64,000 bases of DNA from Roseitranquillus sp963709765 (GTDB lineage: Bacteria; Pseudomonadota; Alphaproteobacteria; Rhodobacterales; Rhodobacteraceae). The stretch lies in NCBI GenBank assembly GCA_963709765.1, contig CAVPXL010000009.1, positions 1 through 64,000 on the forward strand, in the 5' to 3' direction. The stretch's first letter is position 1. Every line of letters begins with the position of its first letter. The notes beneath the pieces are model-generated. The model was not told the origin of the DNA, did not search any database, and saw nothing but the letters and a program-made list of their open reading frames with translations. Positions 16,173 through 25,815 of the stretch are shown piece by piece. Position numbers and translations under genes: made by a program.

Positions 16173-17294
16173 CTATTCGCCGGTGTTCCACAGCTCCCGC
16201 AGCTTGGCATCATCGGCGACCGGCTCGCCGGTGTAGTCGTATTCGGGCATGGCCTCGATCTCGGCGCCCGTCATCCTGCCGACGATGACCCCGCTCCCGG
16301 CGGGCCGGAGCGCGTCGAGACCGATGGCGACGGGTTTTTCGCCGAGGCCGAGGAAGCCGCCGACATTGACCACCGACGCGACGCCCTTGTCGGTGGCGAC
16401 GAGCTGCTCGATCTCGCCGATGTCCATGCCGCTGGTGTCATAGACGGTGACGCCCTTGAGGTCGCCCGCGGTCATGGCGGTCATCGAGACGGCCGGGTCG
16501 GCGGGGAGTGGCTGGCTGCGAGTCTCGGAGACGGCGGCGGATTGCACCTCGTCGTCGAAATCCTGGGCGAACACCGGTTCCTCCTGCGGGGTGACGAAGG
16601 TGCGGGTGTACTCGCGCTGGCCGGCTTGCGTGAGGCCGAAGCCGGTGTCGCTGTCGGCGCGGGCGATCAGGGGCGCGTCGGAATCGGCCGGGTCGAGGCC
16701 GAGGCCGCGCAGGCTCGCGTCATAAGCCAGCAGGGAGAATGCCTGCGTCAGCTCGGAGCCTTTCTCGTCGGCCAGGGCGGTGAGGCGGCCGGCCAACCGC
16801 CCGGCCCGGTCGAACTCGGCGGCGTCAAGGGCGGCCACCATCTCGCCGTGGAGCGCCCTGCCCTCGTCGCCAAGCGCGGCAACCTGCGCGCCGGACGGGG
16901 CCAGCGCGGCGAGGAGCGTGTCGGCCCATGGGGGACGGTCGGGGTTGCCGGGTTGCAGGGCGTCGGCGATCAGCTGCCGCTGGCTGCGCAGGATGTGCGG
17001 CCCGTTGCGACAACTGGTGAAGACGCGCTGGAAATAGAAGGCCCTGGGTCGGGCGCGGACGACGGATCGGGAGGTGCACGCCTCGACGTCGATGGTCGCC
17101 TTCCCGTCGGCGTCTGTTGGCGGCCAGGGCTCCCAGACCGCGTCCTCGTCGGTGCGCCCGTCCATGCTGATCGCCAGGCGGCTGGGCACGCCGCGCTCGG
17201 GCTCGCCCATCTGGACGACGCGCAGATCGACGGTGTCAGCCGCGGTCGCGCCTGCGGTCGCGAGACAAAGAAACGCGATAAGTCGGTATCCCAT
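16173..17294 (-). CDS. secreted PRC-barrel domain protein
   Basis: A 373-residue exported protein with a signal peptide (MGYRLIAFLCLATAGATAAD). The C-terminal part (about residues 278-350) reads as a PRC-barrel: LKGVTVYDTSGMDIGEIEQLV, VASVVNVGGFLGLGEKPVAI and LDALRPAGSG, the pattern seen in photosynthetic reaction-centre H-subunit relatives and many periplasmic stress proteins. The first 260 residues have no motif I recognise apart from a mostly helical, Asp/Glu-rich middle. It overlaps the upstream membrane-protein gene by about 59 bases, so the two are co-transcribed. It lies inverted between moxR and the VWA gene. Confidence 0.8.
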   Translation of the reverse strand: MGYRLIAFLCLATAGATAADTVDLRVVQMGEPERGVPSRLAISMDGRTDEDAVWEPWPPTDADGKATIDVEACTSRSVVRARPRAFYFQRVFTSCRNGPHILRSQRQLIADALQPGNPDRPPWADTLLAALAPSGAQVAALGDEGRALHGEMVAALDAAEFDRAGRLAGRLTALADEKGSELTQAFSLLAYDASLRGLGLDPADSDAPLIARADSDTGFGLTQAGQREYTRTFVTPQEEPVFAQDFDDEVQSAAVSETRSQPLPADPAVSMTAMTAGDLKGVTVYDTSGMDIGEIEQLVATDKGVASVVNVGGFLGLGEKPVAIGLDALRPAGSGVIVGRMTGAEIEAMPEYDYTGEPVADDAKLRELWNTGE

Positions 17295-17904
17295 CGGACG
17301 TCTCCGTTCGGGTGAGAAGGCGGTGGAGCGAAAACCCCAGATAGATCAGCAATACCAGCACGGCGGCCAGCAGCGCCCCGGACAGGATGCGGAAATAGTT
17401 GAGCGCCATGAAGCCGCTGAGCGACCAGCTTGGCAGGATCAGGAGCGGTTTCGGCGTGCCCTGGGGCGCGTAGAAGAGGAGAAACCGCTCGCGCGCGAAG
17501 GCGTCCGGAACCAGGACGAGCTGGAATCGCGCGGCGGGAAGGAGGGTGACGCGGAAGGGCACGATCTCGTTGCCTGGCGGGTCCGTGTCGATATCCTGCA
17601 CCGCGAAGGGGGCGGTGATGCGCATCCGGTAGAAGCCGCGCTCGTCGTCGCCGGCAAAGCAGGGCGGGTCCGCGCAGGTGATCTGGAGATCGAGGTTCGA
17701 CAGCACCCTTTCGCGCGAGGCGTTCCACAAGGTGAGCGTCACCCGGTCGCCATCGTCGTCGAAGCGGTAGACGAGGGTGCGGCCGGCGCGCAGCTCCTCG
17801 ACCACGTGGGTGACGTAGAAGCCGATGACGGCGACCAGCACGACGAGGATCCAGGGGGCGGAATTGTCCTTGAAGAGGTTCATCTCGGGCGCGGTTCGGG
17901 TCAA
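17236..17904 (-). CDS. two-helix membrane protein of unknown function
   Basis: A 222-residue protein with a transmembrane segment near each end (APWILVVLVAVIGFYV at about 17-32, and LSGALLAAVLVLLIYLG at about 182-198). Between them is a beta-rich domain with ITCADPPCFAGDDERGFYRMRI, including a close Cys pair, probably periplasmic. I do not recognise the family. The start may be MTRT at 17904 or MNLF seven codons later. Its 3' end overlaps the PRC-barrel gene in another frame. Tight overlap suggests a joint role; the nearby MoxR/VWA pair hints at a maturation or quality-control setting, but that is inference. Confidence 0.7.
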   Translation of the reverse strand: MTRTAPEMNLFKDNSAPWILVVLVAVIGFYVTHVVEELRAGRTLVYRFDDDGDRVTLTLWNASRERVLSNLDLQITCADPPCFAGDDERGFYRMRITAPFAVQDIDTDPPGNEIVPFRVTLLPAARFQLVLVPDAFARERFLLFYAPQGTPKPLLILPSWSLSGFMALNYFRILSGALLAAVLVLLIYLGFSLHRLLTRTETSDGIPTYRVSLSRDRRRDRG

Positions 17905-17940
17905 TGTCGCCCGAGCCTAGCACGAGAAGGTGAAACGCGG

Positions 17941-19182
17941 ATGCCCGAATACGCGCCGATGGATATCCCCGAAGACGGGAAGCTGGCGGACAACATCGTG
18001 TGGTTCGCGCGGGCGCTCAGGCGGGCGGGTCTGCCGGTGGGACCGGGCCGGGTGATCGACGCGGTGCGCGCGGTGGAGGCGGCGGGGTTCACGCGGCGGG
18101 CCGATTTCTACTGGGTGCTGCATGCGTGCTTCGTCAGCCGGCCGGAGCAGCGCGCGGTGTTCGCGCAGGTGTTCCGCCTGTTCTGGCGCGATCCGCGCTA
18201 CCTGGAGCACATGATGGCGATGATGCTGCCGGCGATGCGGGGGGTGGCCGAGGAGCGGGTGGCGCGGCCGGGCGAGAAGCGCGCCGCCGAGGCGCTGCTC
18301 GACGGGGTGGAGCGCGACGCCCCCGACCTGCCCGAGGGCGAGGAAACCGAGATCGAGGTCGACGCGACGCTGACCATGTCGGCGGAGGAGCGGCTCAGGA
18401 CGCTGGACTTCGAACAGATGTCGGCGGACGAGATGGCCGAGGCCAAGCGGATGCTGGGGCGGCTGCGCCTGCCGGTGCCGCCCCTGCCCTCGCGCCGGCG
18501 GGTGGCCGATCCGCGCGGCGACGCGGTGGACTGGCGCGCCACGATGCGGGCCGCGATGCGCCAGGGCGGCGAGGTGCGGGCGCTGTCGCGGCGGCGGCGG
18601 CGGGTGCGCTGGCCGAACCTCGTCGTGCTGTGCGACATTTCCGGGAGCATGGCGACGTATTCCCGCGCCGTGCTGCATTTCGTGCATGCGGTGGCGCAGC
18701 GGCAGGGGCCGGGCTGGGCGCGGGTGCATGCCTTCACGTTCGGCACCCGGCTGACCAACATCACGCGGCACCTGGCGACGCGCGACGTGGACGCGGCGCT
18801 GGCGGCGGCGGGGGCCGAGGCGCAGGACTGGGAGGGCGGCACGCGGATCGGCGAGAGCCTGCACGCGTTCAACCGGGACTGGAGCCGGCGGGTGACGGGG
18901 CAAGGCGCGGTCGTGCTCTTGATCACCGACGGCCTGGACCGGGGGGAGCCCGCGCGGCTGGCGGCCGAGATGGAGCGGCTGCACCTTTCGGCGCGGCGGC
19001 TGATCTGGCTGAACCCGCTGCTGCGCTGGGACGGGTTCGCGCCACGGGCGGCGGGCATCCGCACAATGCTGGGACATGTGGACAGCTTTCGCGCGGGGCA
19101 TTCGATCGCCTCGCTCGAGGCGCTGGCCGAGGCGCTGTCGCGCCCCGACGCGCCGGGGGAGCGGGTCGGGATCGGGCGCTGA
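17941..19182 (+). CDS. VWA domain-containing CoxE-like protein
   Basis: A 413-residue cytoplasmic protein of the CoxE family (VWA-containing partners of MoxR/CoxD ATPases). The N-terminal helical part (about residues 1-200) includes FYWVLHACFVSRPEQRAVF and EEERLRTLDF-like SAEERLRTLDFEQMSADE. The VWA domain follows with the MIDAS motif CDISGSMATYSR (about 226-237), a later Thr in GGTRIGESLHAFN and the Asp in LLITDGLDRGEP. The ATG at 17941 is used because the protein sequence becomes family-like there. Expected role: adaptor for MoxR-driven metalloenzyme activation. Its client is not obvious in this window. Confidence 0.92.
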   Translation: MPEYAPMDIPEDGKLADNIVWFARALRRAGLPVGPGRVIDAVRAVEAAGFTRRADFYWVLHACFVSRPEQRAVFAQVFRLFWRDPRYLEHMMAMMLPAMRGVAEERVARPGEKRAAEALLDGVERDAPDLPEGEETEIEVDATLTMSAEERLRTLDFEQMSADEMAEAKRMLGRLRLPVPPLPSRRRVADPRGDAVDWRATMRAAMRQGGEVRALSRRRRRVRWPNLVVLCDISGSMATYSRAVLHFVHAVAQRQGPGWARVHAFTFGTRLTNITRHLATRDVDAALAAAGAEAQDWEGGTRIGESLHAFNRDWSRRVTGQGAVVLLITDGLDRGEPARLAAEMERLHLSARRLIWLNPLLRWDGFAPRAAGIRTMLGHVDSFRAGHSIASLEALAEALSRPDAPGERVGIGR

Positions 19183-19914
19183 GCCGGCGCGGGGCGGCCC
19201 GCCGGATGCGCCGGTGGCGCGCCCTCGCGGGGTCCGACACGGGGTGCGGGGGGTGCCGGGGGGCCTCGTGTTTTCGGCCTCGTTGGCGTAGCCGGAATCC
19301 GCCCGCAGGCTTGCGAGCCCGTCCTTCGGCTCGGCGAGCCTGTCGGGGTCGCAATCGGGACAAGGCTTTTCGGCACGGACGGCGTCGAGCGCGATCCCGA
19401 GGGTTTCGGGGTCGCTGCTGGCGCGTTGCGGCAGCGCGATGCTGTCCCCGATATCGCCCCCCGGGGACAAGTCGCTGTTGACCGGGGACATCAGAGTCCG
19501 GGCGACCCCAACGCCGCGAAAGATGCTGATCCATAAGCCGTCCGGACCGCCACCGGGGACATCGCGGACGGGGCCGGTATCGCTCTGCGAGCATGGGTCG
19601 CAATGGTGCCGCTGGCGCCTCTCGCGGTGCCGGTCGTGGGGGAGCACGGACGGGGCCGGGAAAGCGGCGAAGGGGAGTGCGAGGGCGACGCAACCCGGGC
19701 CTGCCCGATCCTGGGGGCCGGGAGTGTTGCCTGTCGACGCCGCCCTGTCTGTCGGCGGGGGCGGCGGGGGCGGCGGGGGCGACACGTGCTGATCGGGGGG
19801 GGGCGTGCGCCGGGCTGACGGCGGGCCGTTCTTCCTGCCGACGGGGTTGTCGAGCGCGCCGGGAGTGGTCACCTGCGCCGGGCGACGCGCGACATTTGCG
19901 CGTGCTGGCGGGCG
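19183..19914. other. gene-free GC-rich stretch with a GGGGGC/GGC low-complexity tract
   Basis: About 730 bases between the VWA gene and the M48 gene. The part around 19745-19803 is a run of GGC and GGGGGC units, which would read as polyproline or polyglycine in any frame. Leftward frames around 19300-19490 contain a patch with ordinary protein-like composition (LPQRASSDPETLGIALDA, then AEPKDGLASLRADSGYANEA), so a degraded or unrecognised gene is possible, but no start, stop and family support agree. Confidence 0.35.
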
Positions 19915-20664
19915 TCAGAGGGTCGGGATCATCGCGCGGATGGCCTCGATGCGCGCGGCGGGCGCGGGATGCGTCGCGAGGAATTCGGGCGCGCGGCGGC
20001 CGATCGCGGCGTCCATGGTCCGCCACAGGGTGACGGCCTCCTCGGGGTCATAGCGCGCGGCGGCCATCAGGCGCAGGCCCAGCACGTCGGCCTCCAGCTC
20101 CTGGCGGCGGGAATAGGGGCGGACAAGGCCGTATTCCACGCCGAGGCCCAGGGCCGCCGCGATCTCGCCGGCATAGGTGACATCGCCGAGATCGAGCAGG
20201 AAGGCGACAAGGCGCATGGCCCAGTTTGTCGCGACTTCGGCGTTCATGCGCTCCTGACCGTGGTCGGCCTGCAGGTGGCCGATCTCGTGGCCGACGATCG
20301 CGGCGAGCTGGTCGGCCGTGCGGACCACGCCGAACATGCCCTCGTAGACGCCGATCTTGCGGCCCGGCAGGGCGAAGGCGTTGATGTCGGGCCGGGCGAA
20401 GACGACCACCTCCCATGCGTCGGGGCGCTCGTCGGCGGCGGCGAAGAGGCGTCCGGAAACGGCGTCGAGGGCGGCCTGCATTTCCCGGTCGGAGGAGCGC
20501 GGGGCGCTGGCGCTGATCTCTTCCCAGGCGCGCAGGCCCATCGCCTCGACGGTTTCGTCGGAGACGAGGTCGATGTCGGGCGCGTCGCAGCCGGCGGCGA
20601 GCGTGACGGCCCCTGCCCCGGCCAGACGCAGGACCGACCGGCGCGACAGGCATGGATGACACAT
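19915..20664 (-). CDS. M48-family metallopeptidase, lipoprotein
   Basis: Zinc peptidase of 249 residues (LoiP/BepA-like M48), expected to act on envelope proteins. The N-terminus LSRRSVLRLAGAGAVTLAAGC has a twin-arginine-like pair and a lipobox whose Cys is about residue 25, so it is probably membrane anchored in the periplasm. Motif GHEIGHLQADHG (about 125-136) supplies the two His and Glu of HEXXH, and ELEADVLGLRLM (about 186-197) the third ligand. The C-terminal THPAPAARIEAIRAM is the usual M48 ending. Single gene; the 186 bases upstream lead to the P1 peptidase. Confidence 0.92.
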   Translation of the reverse strand: MCHPCLSRRSVLRLAGAGAVTLAAGCDAPDIDLVSDETVEAMGLRAWEEISASAPRSSDREMQAALDAVSGRLFAAADERPDAWEVVVFARPDINAFALPGRKIGVYEGMFGVVRTADQLAAIVGHEIGHLQADHGQERMNAEVATNWAMRLVAFLLDLGDVTYAGEIAAALGLGVEYGLVRPYSRRQELEADVLGLRLMAAARYDPEEAVTLWRTMDAAIGRRAPEFLATHPAPAARIEAIRAMIPTL

Positions 20665-20850
20665 GGCGATTTCCCCCGCTGACCCCGGCGGGAACGCCGG
20701 GAGACGCGTCGCCGTTCCCGCGGAGCGCGCGGAATGGCGCCGCGCGCCGGGCCGGTCACGGTGCGCGCGGTGTCCGCAACCCTGGGCGGCGCCGATCCGC
20801 GAACGCTGCGGATCAAGGGGCGCCAGGCGGCGCGCGGCTTGCGCGCGGGG

Positions 20851-21853
20851 TCAGGGGCGGTTCAGGTCCTGCCAGCTTGGCAGAACGTCGCCGGGGGCGG
20901 CGCGCGCGTGCCAGACGCCGCGGGCGATGGCGCGGGCAAGGCAGTGGGCGGCGGCGGCGCAGATCTCCATCATCAGCGCATCGTCGGCCTCCGCTCCCCG
21001 CGCGGTGGCGGCGGCGAAGACGAGGTCGCCGTCGAGCGGGGTGTGCGCCGGGACGGTGGCGCGCGCGATGCCGTCATGGGCGGCGACGGCCATGCGCCGG
21101 GCCTGCGCCTTGGTCAGACGCGGCATCGGTCGCGACCAGCGCGATGGTGGTGTTCCCCTGCCGGGCCGCGGCGCTCATCTTGAGGTTGTCGGGCAGGTCG
21201 CAGAGGCCGGTGGCGGTGTCGGGGCCGAGGCCGCCGAACTCGTCGCCGATCTCGAACGGAGCGGCCCAGAAATGGCGGTCGCCGGGCGTGGTGACGCTGC
21301 CGACCGGGTTCGCCGCGACCAGAGCGGCGACCGTGACGCCGTCGGCCAGAAGGGCCGAGGCCGAGCCGAGGCCGCCCTTCATCCGCGCGGTGAGCGCGCC
21401 GGTGCCGGCGCCGTGACTGCCGAGCGCGAAGTCGGGACCGGCGGCGTCGAGCGCGGCGCGGCCGAGGGCCGGGTATGGCGAGGTGGCCCAGTCCTTGGCG
21501 CCGCCGTTGAGCAGGTCGAAGAGGATCGCGGCGGGCACGATCGGCACCCGCGCCGCGCCGACGGCGAAGCCGCGGCCCGCCGCGCGCAGGCCTTCCATCA
21601 CGCCGCTCGCCGCGTCGAGACCGAAGGCCGAGCCGCCCGAGAGAACGAAGGCGTCGGCGCCGGGCGCGGTCTTGTCAGGGGCCAGCAGGTCGGTTTCGCG
21701 GGTGCCCGGAGCGCCGCCCATGACCGCGACGGAGGCTGTCACGGCGGTCTCGGCCAGAACCACCGTCACGCCGGATTTGAGGGCATCGTCCTGCGCGCTG
21801 CCGACGCTGAGGCCCGCCACGTCGGTCAGCAGGTTGCGGGGCCCGGGCCTCAT
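20851..21853 (-). pseudogene. P1-family (DmpA/PepP1) aminopeptidase, one frameshift
   Basis: Self-processing Ntn-type peptidase of the DmpA family (L-aminopeptidase/D-esterase). The first part, from MRPGPRNLLTDVAGLSVGSA at 21853, is complete with VLSGGSAFGLDAASGVMEGL and the segment GSHGAGTGALTARMKGGLGSAS, where processing leaves the catalytic N-terminal Ser or Thr. At about 21125-21131, after NTTIALVATDA, the frame shifts and continues as RLTKAQARRMAVAAHDGIARA to the end. One surplus C in GCCGCG restores a single frame of about 333 codons. It is last in the leftward M20/dipeptide-transport operon, consistent with small-peptide or amide catabolism. Confidence 0.85.
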
Positions 21854-22001
21854 GGGCGCCGGCCCCTGGCGGTGCCGGGGACGGACGCTGTTTCGGCGCA
21901 GCGCGGGCGGCGGAATGTCACGGGGGAACGGCGCGGCCCGGTGGCGACGCGTCCGGTGGGGCCGGCCGGAGCGTCGGCGGGCGGAATGCGCGGGCCGGGC
22001 G

Positions 22002-22746
22002 TCATATGCAGCGGCCTCCGTCGACTTCCATGCAGATTCCGGTGACCATGGCCGCCTCGTCCGAGCAGAGGTAGAGGGCGGCGTTCGCGATGTCGTCAGG
22101 CGTGGAGAAACGACCGAGGGGGATGGTGGCGAGGAACTTGGCGCGCATCTCGGGCGTGTCCTCGCCGAGGAAGCTTTTGAGGAGCGGCGTCTCGCCCGCC
22201 ACGGGGTTGACCGCGTTGACGCGCACGCCATGGGGCGCGAGCTCGACCGCCATGGCGCGGGTGGCGGTGATCATCCAGCCCTTGGAGGCGTTGTACCACG
22301 CGAGGTTCGGGCGCGGGCTGACCCCGGCGGTGGAGGCGACGTTGAGGATGGCGCCCGAGCCCCGCGCCTTCATGGCGCCGACGAGGGCTCGGGCCGTGAG
22401 GTAGACGGATTTCGCGTTGACCGACAGGACGCGGTCGAAAATCGCCTCGTCGATGTCCTCCATGGGGCCGGGCAGGTGGGTGATGCCGGCGTTGTTGACG
22501 AGGATGTCGGGCGACGTCGCCGAAGGCCTCGCGCGCGGCCTCGGCCATCGCCGCGACCGAGGCTGCGTCGGACACGTCGACCGTCTGGGCGGTGCCGCCG
22601 ATTTCGGACGCGAGGGCCGTTGCGCCGTCGCCGTTGAGGTCCGCGACCATGACCCGCGCGCCTTCGGCCGCGAAGCGCCGGGCGATGCCCGCGCCGAAGC
22701 CCGAGGCGCCGCCGGTGACGATGGCGGTCTTGCCTGCCAGTCTCAT
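22002..22746 (-). pseudogene. SDR-family oxidoreductase, one frameshift
   Basis: NAD(P)-dependent short-chain dehydrogenase of about 247 residues. The N-terminal half has the Rossmann motif TGGASGFGAGIARRFA (about residues 12-27) and DLNGDG. After AREAFGDVA, near 22513, one extra C in GCCCGAC breaks the frame. The rest, from MEDIDEAIFDRVLSVNAKSV, holds the catalytic Ser in NVASTAG, YNASKGW (Tyr and Lys) and a C-terminal VTGICMEVDGGRCI. Substrate unknown. It sits between the aldehyde dehydrogenase and P1 peptidase genes, suggesting sequential alcohol-to-acid oxidation of a released moiety. Confidence 0.85.
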
Positions 22747-22756
22747 CGCGGCCTCC

Positions 22757-24209
22757 CTAGCCGTGCCAGGCCGCGACGGTCTTCAGGGTGGAGAAGCCCA
22801 TCAGCGCCTCGAACCCCTTTTCCCGCCCGTGCCCGGACCTGCCGCGCCCGCCGAAGGGGAGTTCCACCCCGCCGCCCGCGCCGTAATTGTTGAGGAAGAC
22901 CTGACCGGCCCGGAGCGCGCGCGCAAGCCGCATCTGGCGCGCGCCGTCGCGGCTCCAGATCGCGGCGACGAGGCCGTATCGCGTGCCGTTGGCGATGGCG
23001 ACGCCTCCGCCTCGTCGCGGAAGGGGATCAGCACCTGGACGGGGCCGAAGATCTCTTCCTGCGCGAGGGGGTGGTCGGGGGCGATCCCGCTCGAGCAGGC
23101 GCGGCGCGACGTAATGGCCGCCGGGCGGCAGGGTGCCGGGCAGCGGCGCGCCTCGGCCAGCACCTCGCCGCCGCGGCCGAGATAGCCCGCGACGATCTCC
23201 TTCTGGCGGGCGGAGATGAGCGGGCCGACGTCGGGATCGTCGAGCGCGGGACCGACGCGCAGGGCGCGATAGGCCTCTGCCATGCGGCCGGCGACGTCGT
23301 CGTAGACGCCCTGCTCCACGAGGATGCGCGAGGCGGCGGAGCAGGTCTGGCCGGCGTTCTGGATGCCGGAATTGACGAGGAACGGCAAGCGCACGGTCGA
23401 GATCGGCATCGGCGAACACCAGTTGCGGGCGACTTGCCGCCCAGTTCCAGCGTCACGGGAACGACATTGGCCGCCGCCGCCGCCTGCACCGCCGCGCCGG
23501 TGGCGACCGAGCCGGTGAAGCTGATGTGGTCGAGGCCCGGATGGCCGGCCAGCGCCGCGCCGGCCTCGGCGCCCGTGCCCGGCACGACGTTGAGCGCGCC
23601 CGGCGGCAGGCCCGCGCGGCCGGCGAGGGCGGCGAAGGCGAGCGCGGTCAGGCAGGCCTCCTCGGCGGGCTTGAGGACGCAGGCGTTGCCCATGGCGAGC
23701 GCGCCGCCGACCGAGCGGCCGATGATCTGCATCGGGTAGTTCCAGGGCACGATGTGGCCCGTCACCCCGTGGGGTTCGCGCAGGGTGTAGACGGTGTAGC
23801 CGTCCTGGAACGGGATCGTCGCGCCGTGCACCTTGTCGGCCGCGCCGCCGTAGAATTCCAGGTACCGCGCGAGGGCCACCGCGTCGGCGCGCGCCTGTTT
23901 CAGCGGCTTGCCGACGTCGAGCGCCTCGAGCCGGGCGAGGTCGTCGGCGTGATCGAGGACCAGCTGCCCGAGCCGCGTCAGCACCCGCCCGCGCTCCGAC
24001 GGCGGCGGCCCGTGCCCCATGCGCCCGCGCGTGCGGCACGGGCCGCGGCGATTGCGGCGTCGATTTCGTCCGCGCCGCCGCGGGCGATCTCGGCGAGCGG
24101 CGATCCGTCCGAGGGGTTGGTGAGCGGCAGGCGCTCGCGGCGTCGCGACCCAGTCGCCGCCGATCAGGCAGCGGTCGGCGGCGATGCCGAACGCACGCGA
24201 GAATGTCAT
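22757..24209 (-). pseudogene. NAD-dependent aldehyde dehydrogenase, several frameshifts
   Basis: Aldehyde dehydrogenase superfamily enzyme whose sequence is spread over three frames. From the start MTFSRAFGIAADRCLIGGDW at 24209 the pieces read, in order: SERGRVLTRLGQLV, GHIVPWNYPMQIIGRSVGGA (substrate/NAD entry), FTGSVATGAAVQ, LELGGKSP with the catalytic Glu, NSGIQNAGQTCSAASR with the catalytic Cys, EEIFGPVQVLIPF and a last part ending MGFSTLKTVAAWHG. All diagnostic elements of a normal roughly 480-residue enzyme are present, with at least five one-base shifts (clusters near 24140, 24010, 23440, 23400, 23080 and 23000). Conservation across breaks favours sequence error over decay. Confidence 0.85.
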
Positions 24210-25815
24210 CCATCGTTCGCCCCTTTCCCTGAGCACGTGCGTAGGCCGGCAGGTGCGGCGCGGCGGCCAGCAGCTCCTGCGTATAGGGGTGGCGCGGCGC
24301 GGTGAAGACCTCCTCCGTCGCGCCCTCCTCGACGATGCGGCCGGCACGCATGACGAGCACGCGTTCGGTCACGCTGCGCACCACCGTCAGGTCGTGCGAG
24401 ATGAAGAGGTAGGCCAGGCCGTAGCGGCGCGACAGATCGGCCAGCAGGTCGAGGATGCGCGCGCGCACCGAGACGTCGAGGGCCGAGACCGCCTCGTCGA
24501 GCACGATGAGTTCGGGGCGGATGATGAGCGCGCGGGCGATGGCGATGCGCTGCCGCTGGCCGCCGGAGAATTCGTGGATGAACTTCGTCGCGTCCGACGC
24601 CTTCAGCCCCACGGCCTCCAGCGCCTCGGCGACGCGGTCGGTCGCGGTCGCGCCCCTTCGGGGGGGTCGGGCAGCAGGTGGAAGGGTTCGGTCACCAGGC
24701 GGCCGACGCGGTGGCGCGGGTTGAAGCGAGCCGTAGGGGTCCTGGAACACGACCTGCACGCGGCCGCGGGCCTCGGCCACCGGGGCGCCGTCGATGCGGA
24801 TGGCGCCCGACCTGCACCGGCTCCAGCCCGAGGATCGCGCGGGTGAGCGTGGACTTGCCGCAGCCGGATTCGCCGACGAGGCCGACACGCTCGCCGGGCG
24901 CGACCTCGAAGCTGACGCCGTCGACGGCCACGGCGCGGGTGCGCGGCGCGAACAGGCGGCGGCGGGGCAGCGCGTAGGAGCGCACCACGTCGCGCACGTC
25001 CAGAAGCGGGCGCCCGGTGTCGCGGTCGCGCACGGGCATGTCGGCGCGATGCTCCGACGCCTCCAGCAGCATCCGGGTGTAGGGGTGGCGGCGACGGGTG
25101 AGGACGTCGCGGGTCGGCCCCTGCTCCACCACCTCGCCGGCGCGCATGACCACGAGCCGGTCGGCGATGCCGGCCACCACGGCGAGGTCGTGGGTGATCA
25201 ACAGGAGGCCCATGCCGAACTCGGCCACCAGCCCCTTGAGCAGGTCGAGGATCTGCGCCTGCGTCGTGACGTCGAGCGCCGTGGTGGGCTCGTCCGCGAT
25301 CAGGAGGTGCGGCCGCTCGGCGATGGCGATGGCGATGACCACGCGCTGCCGCTGTCCGCCCGACAGCTCGTGCGGGAACAGGCCGAGGTGAAAGCGCGGG
25401 GCGGGCAGCCCGACGCGGTCGAGCATGGCGCGGGCCCGGGCATGCGCCTCGGTGCGCGAGGCGCCGGAATGGAGGCGCACCGTCTCGGCCACCTGGTCGC
25501 CGATGGTCTGGACCGGGTTCAGCGCGGTCATCGGCTCCTGGAAGATCATGCCGGTCCGGCCGCCGCGCACGCCGCACATCTCGGCCTCCGACAGCGCGCC
25601 CAGATCGTCGCCGTCGAGCCGGATGCGGCCCGTCGTGACCTGCATCCCGTCAGGCAGGAGCCGCATGATCGCGAGCGCCGTCATCGACTTGCCGGAGCCG
25701 GATTCGCCGGTGATGGCGACGATCTCGCCCGGTGCGACGCGTCAGGCTGACATCGCGCAGGATCGTCCTGTCCGCCGATGGCGAGGCCGAGATTTTCAAC
25801 CGACAGGGCCTTCAT
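24206..25815 (-). pseudogene. fused dipeptide ABC transporter ATP-binding protein (DppD-DppF type), several frameshifts
   Basis: Double ATPase subunit carrying both nucleotide-binding domains. Domain 1 begins MKALSVENLGLAIGGQ at 25815 and has MIFQEPMTALNPVQTIGD, signature ELSGGQRQRVVIA and Walker B LLIADEPTTALD. A linker ALPRRRLFAPR leads to domain 2 with Walker A GLVGESGCGKSTLTR, VVFQDPYGSL, EFSGGQRQRIAIARAL and ELIVLDEAVSALD. Breaks lie near 25740-25790, 24815, 24730 and 24660; each is repaired by removing one base. The stop at 24206 overlaps the aldehyde dehydrogenase ATG. Energises the DppBC-like permeases just upstream. Confidence 0.88.

Noticed and set aside
15166..19182. CO dehydrogenase cluster
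   Set aside because: Only the CoxD- and CoxE-like accessory genes are present; no coxMSL structural genes or molybdopterin insertion genes are seen.
17917..19872. A 651-codon leftward frame opposite the VWA gene
   Set aside because: Mostly antisense of the VWA gene, with a polyproline run from the GGC tract; only the 19300-19490 patch looked protein-like and it lacks boundaries.
22801..24888. A 695-codon leftward frame that seems to fuse an ABC ATPase to an aldehyde dehydrogenase
   Set aside because: The apparent fusion arises because frameshifts remove the stop between two normal, overlapping genes.
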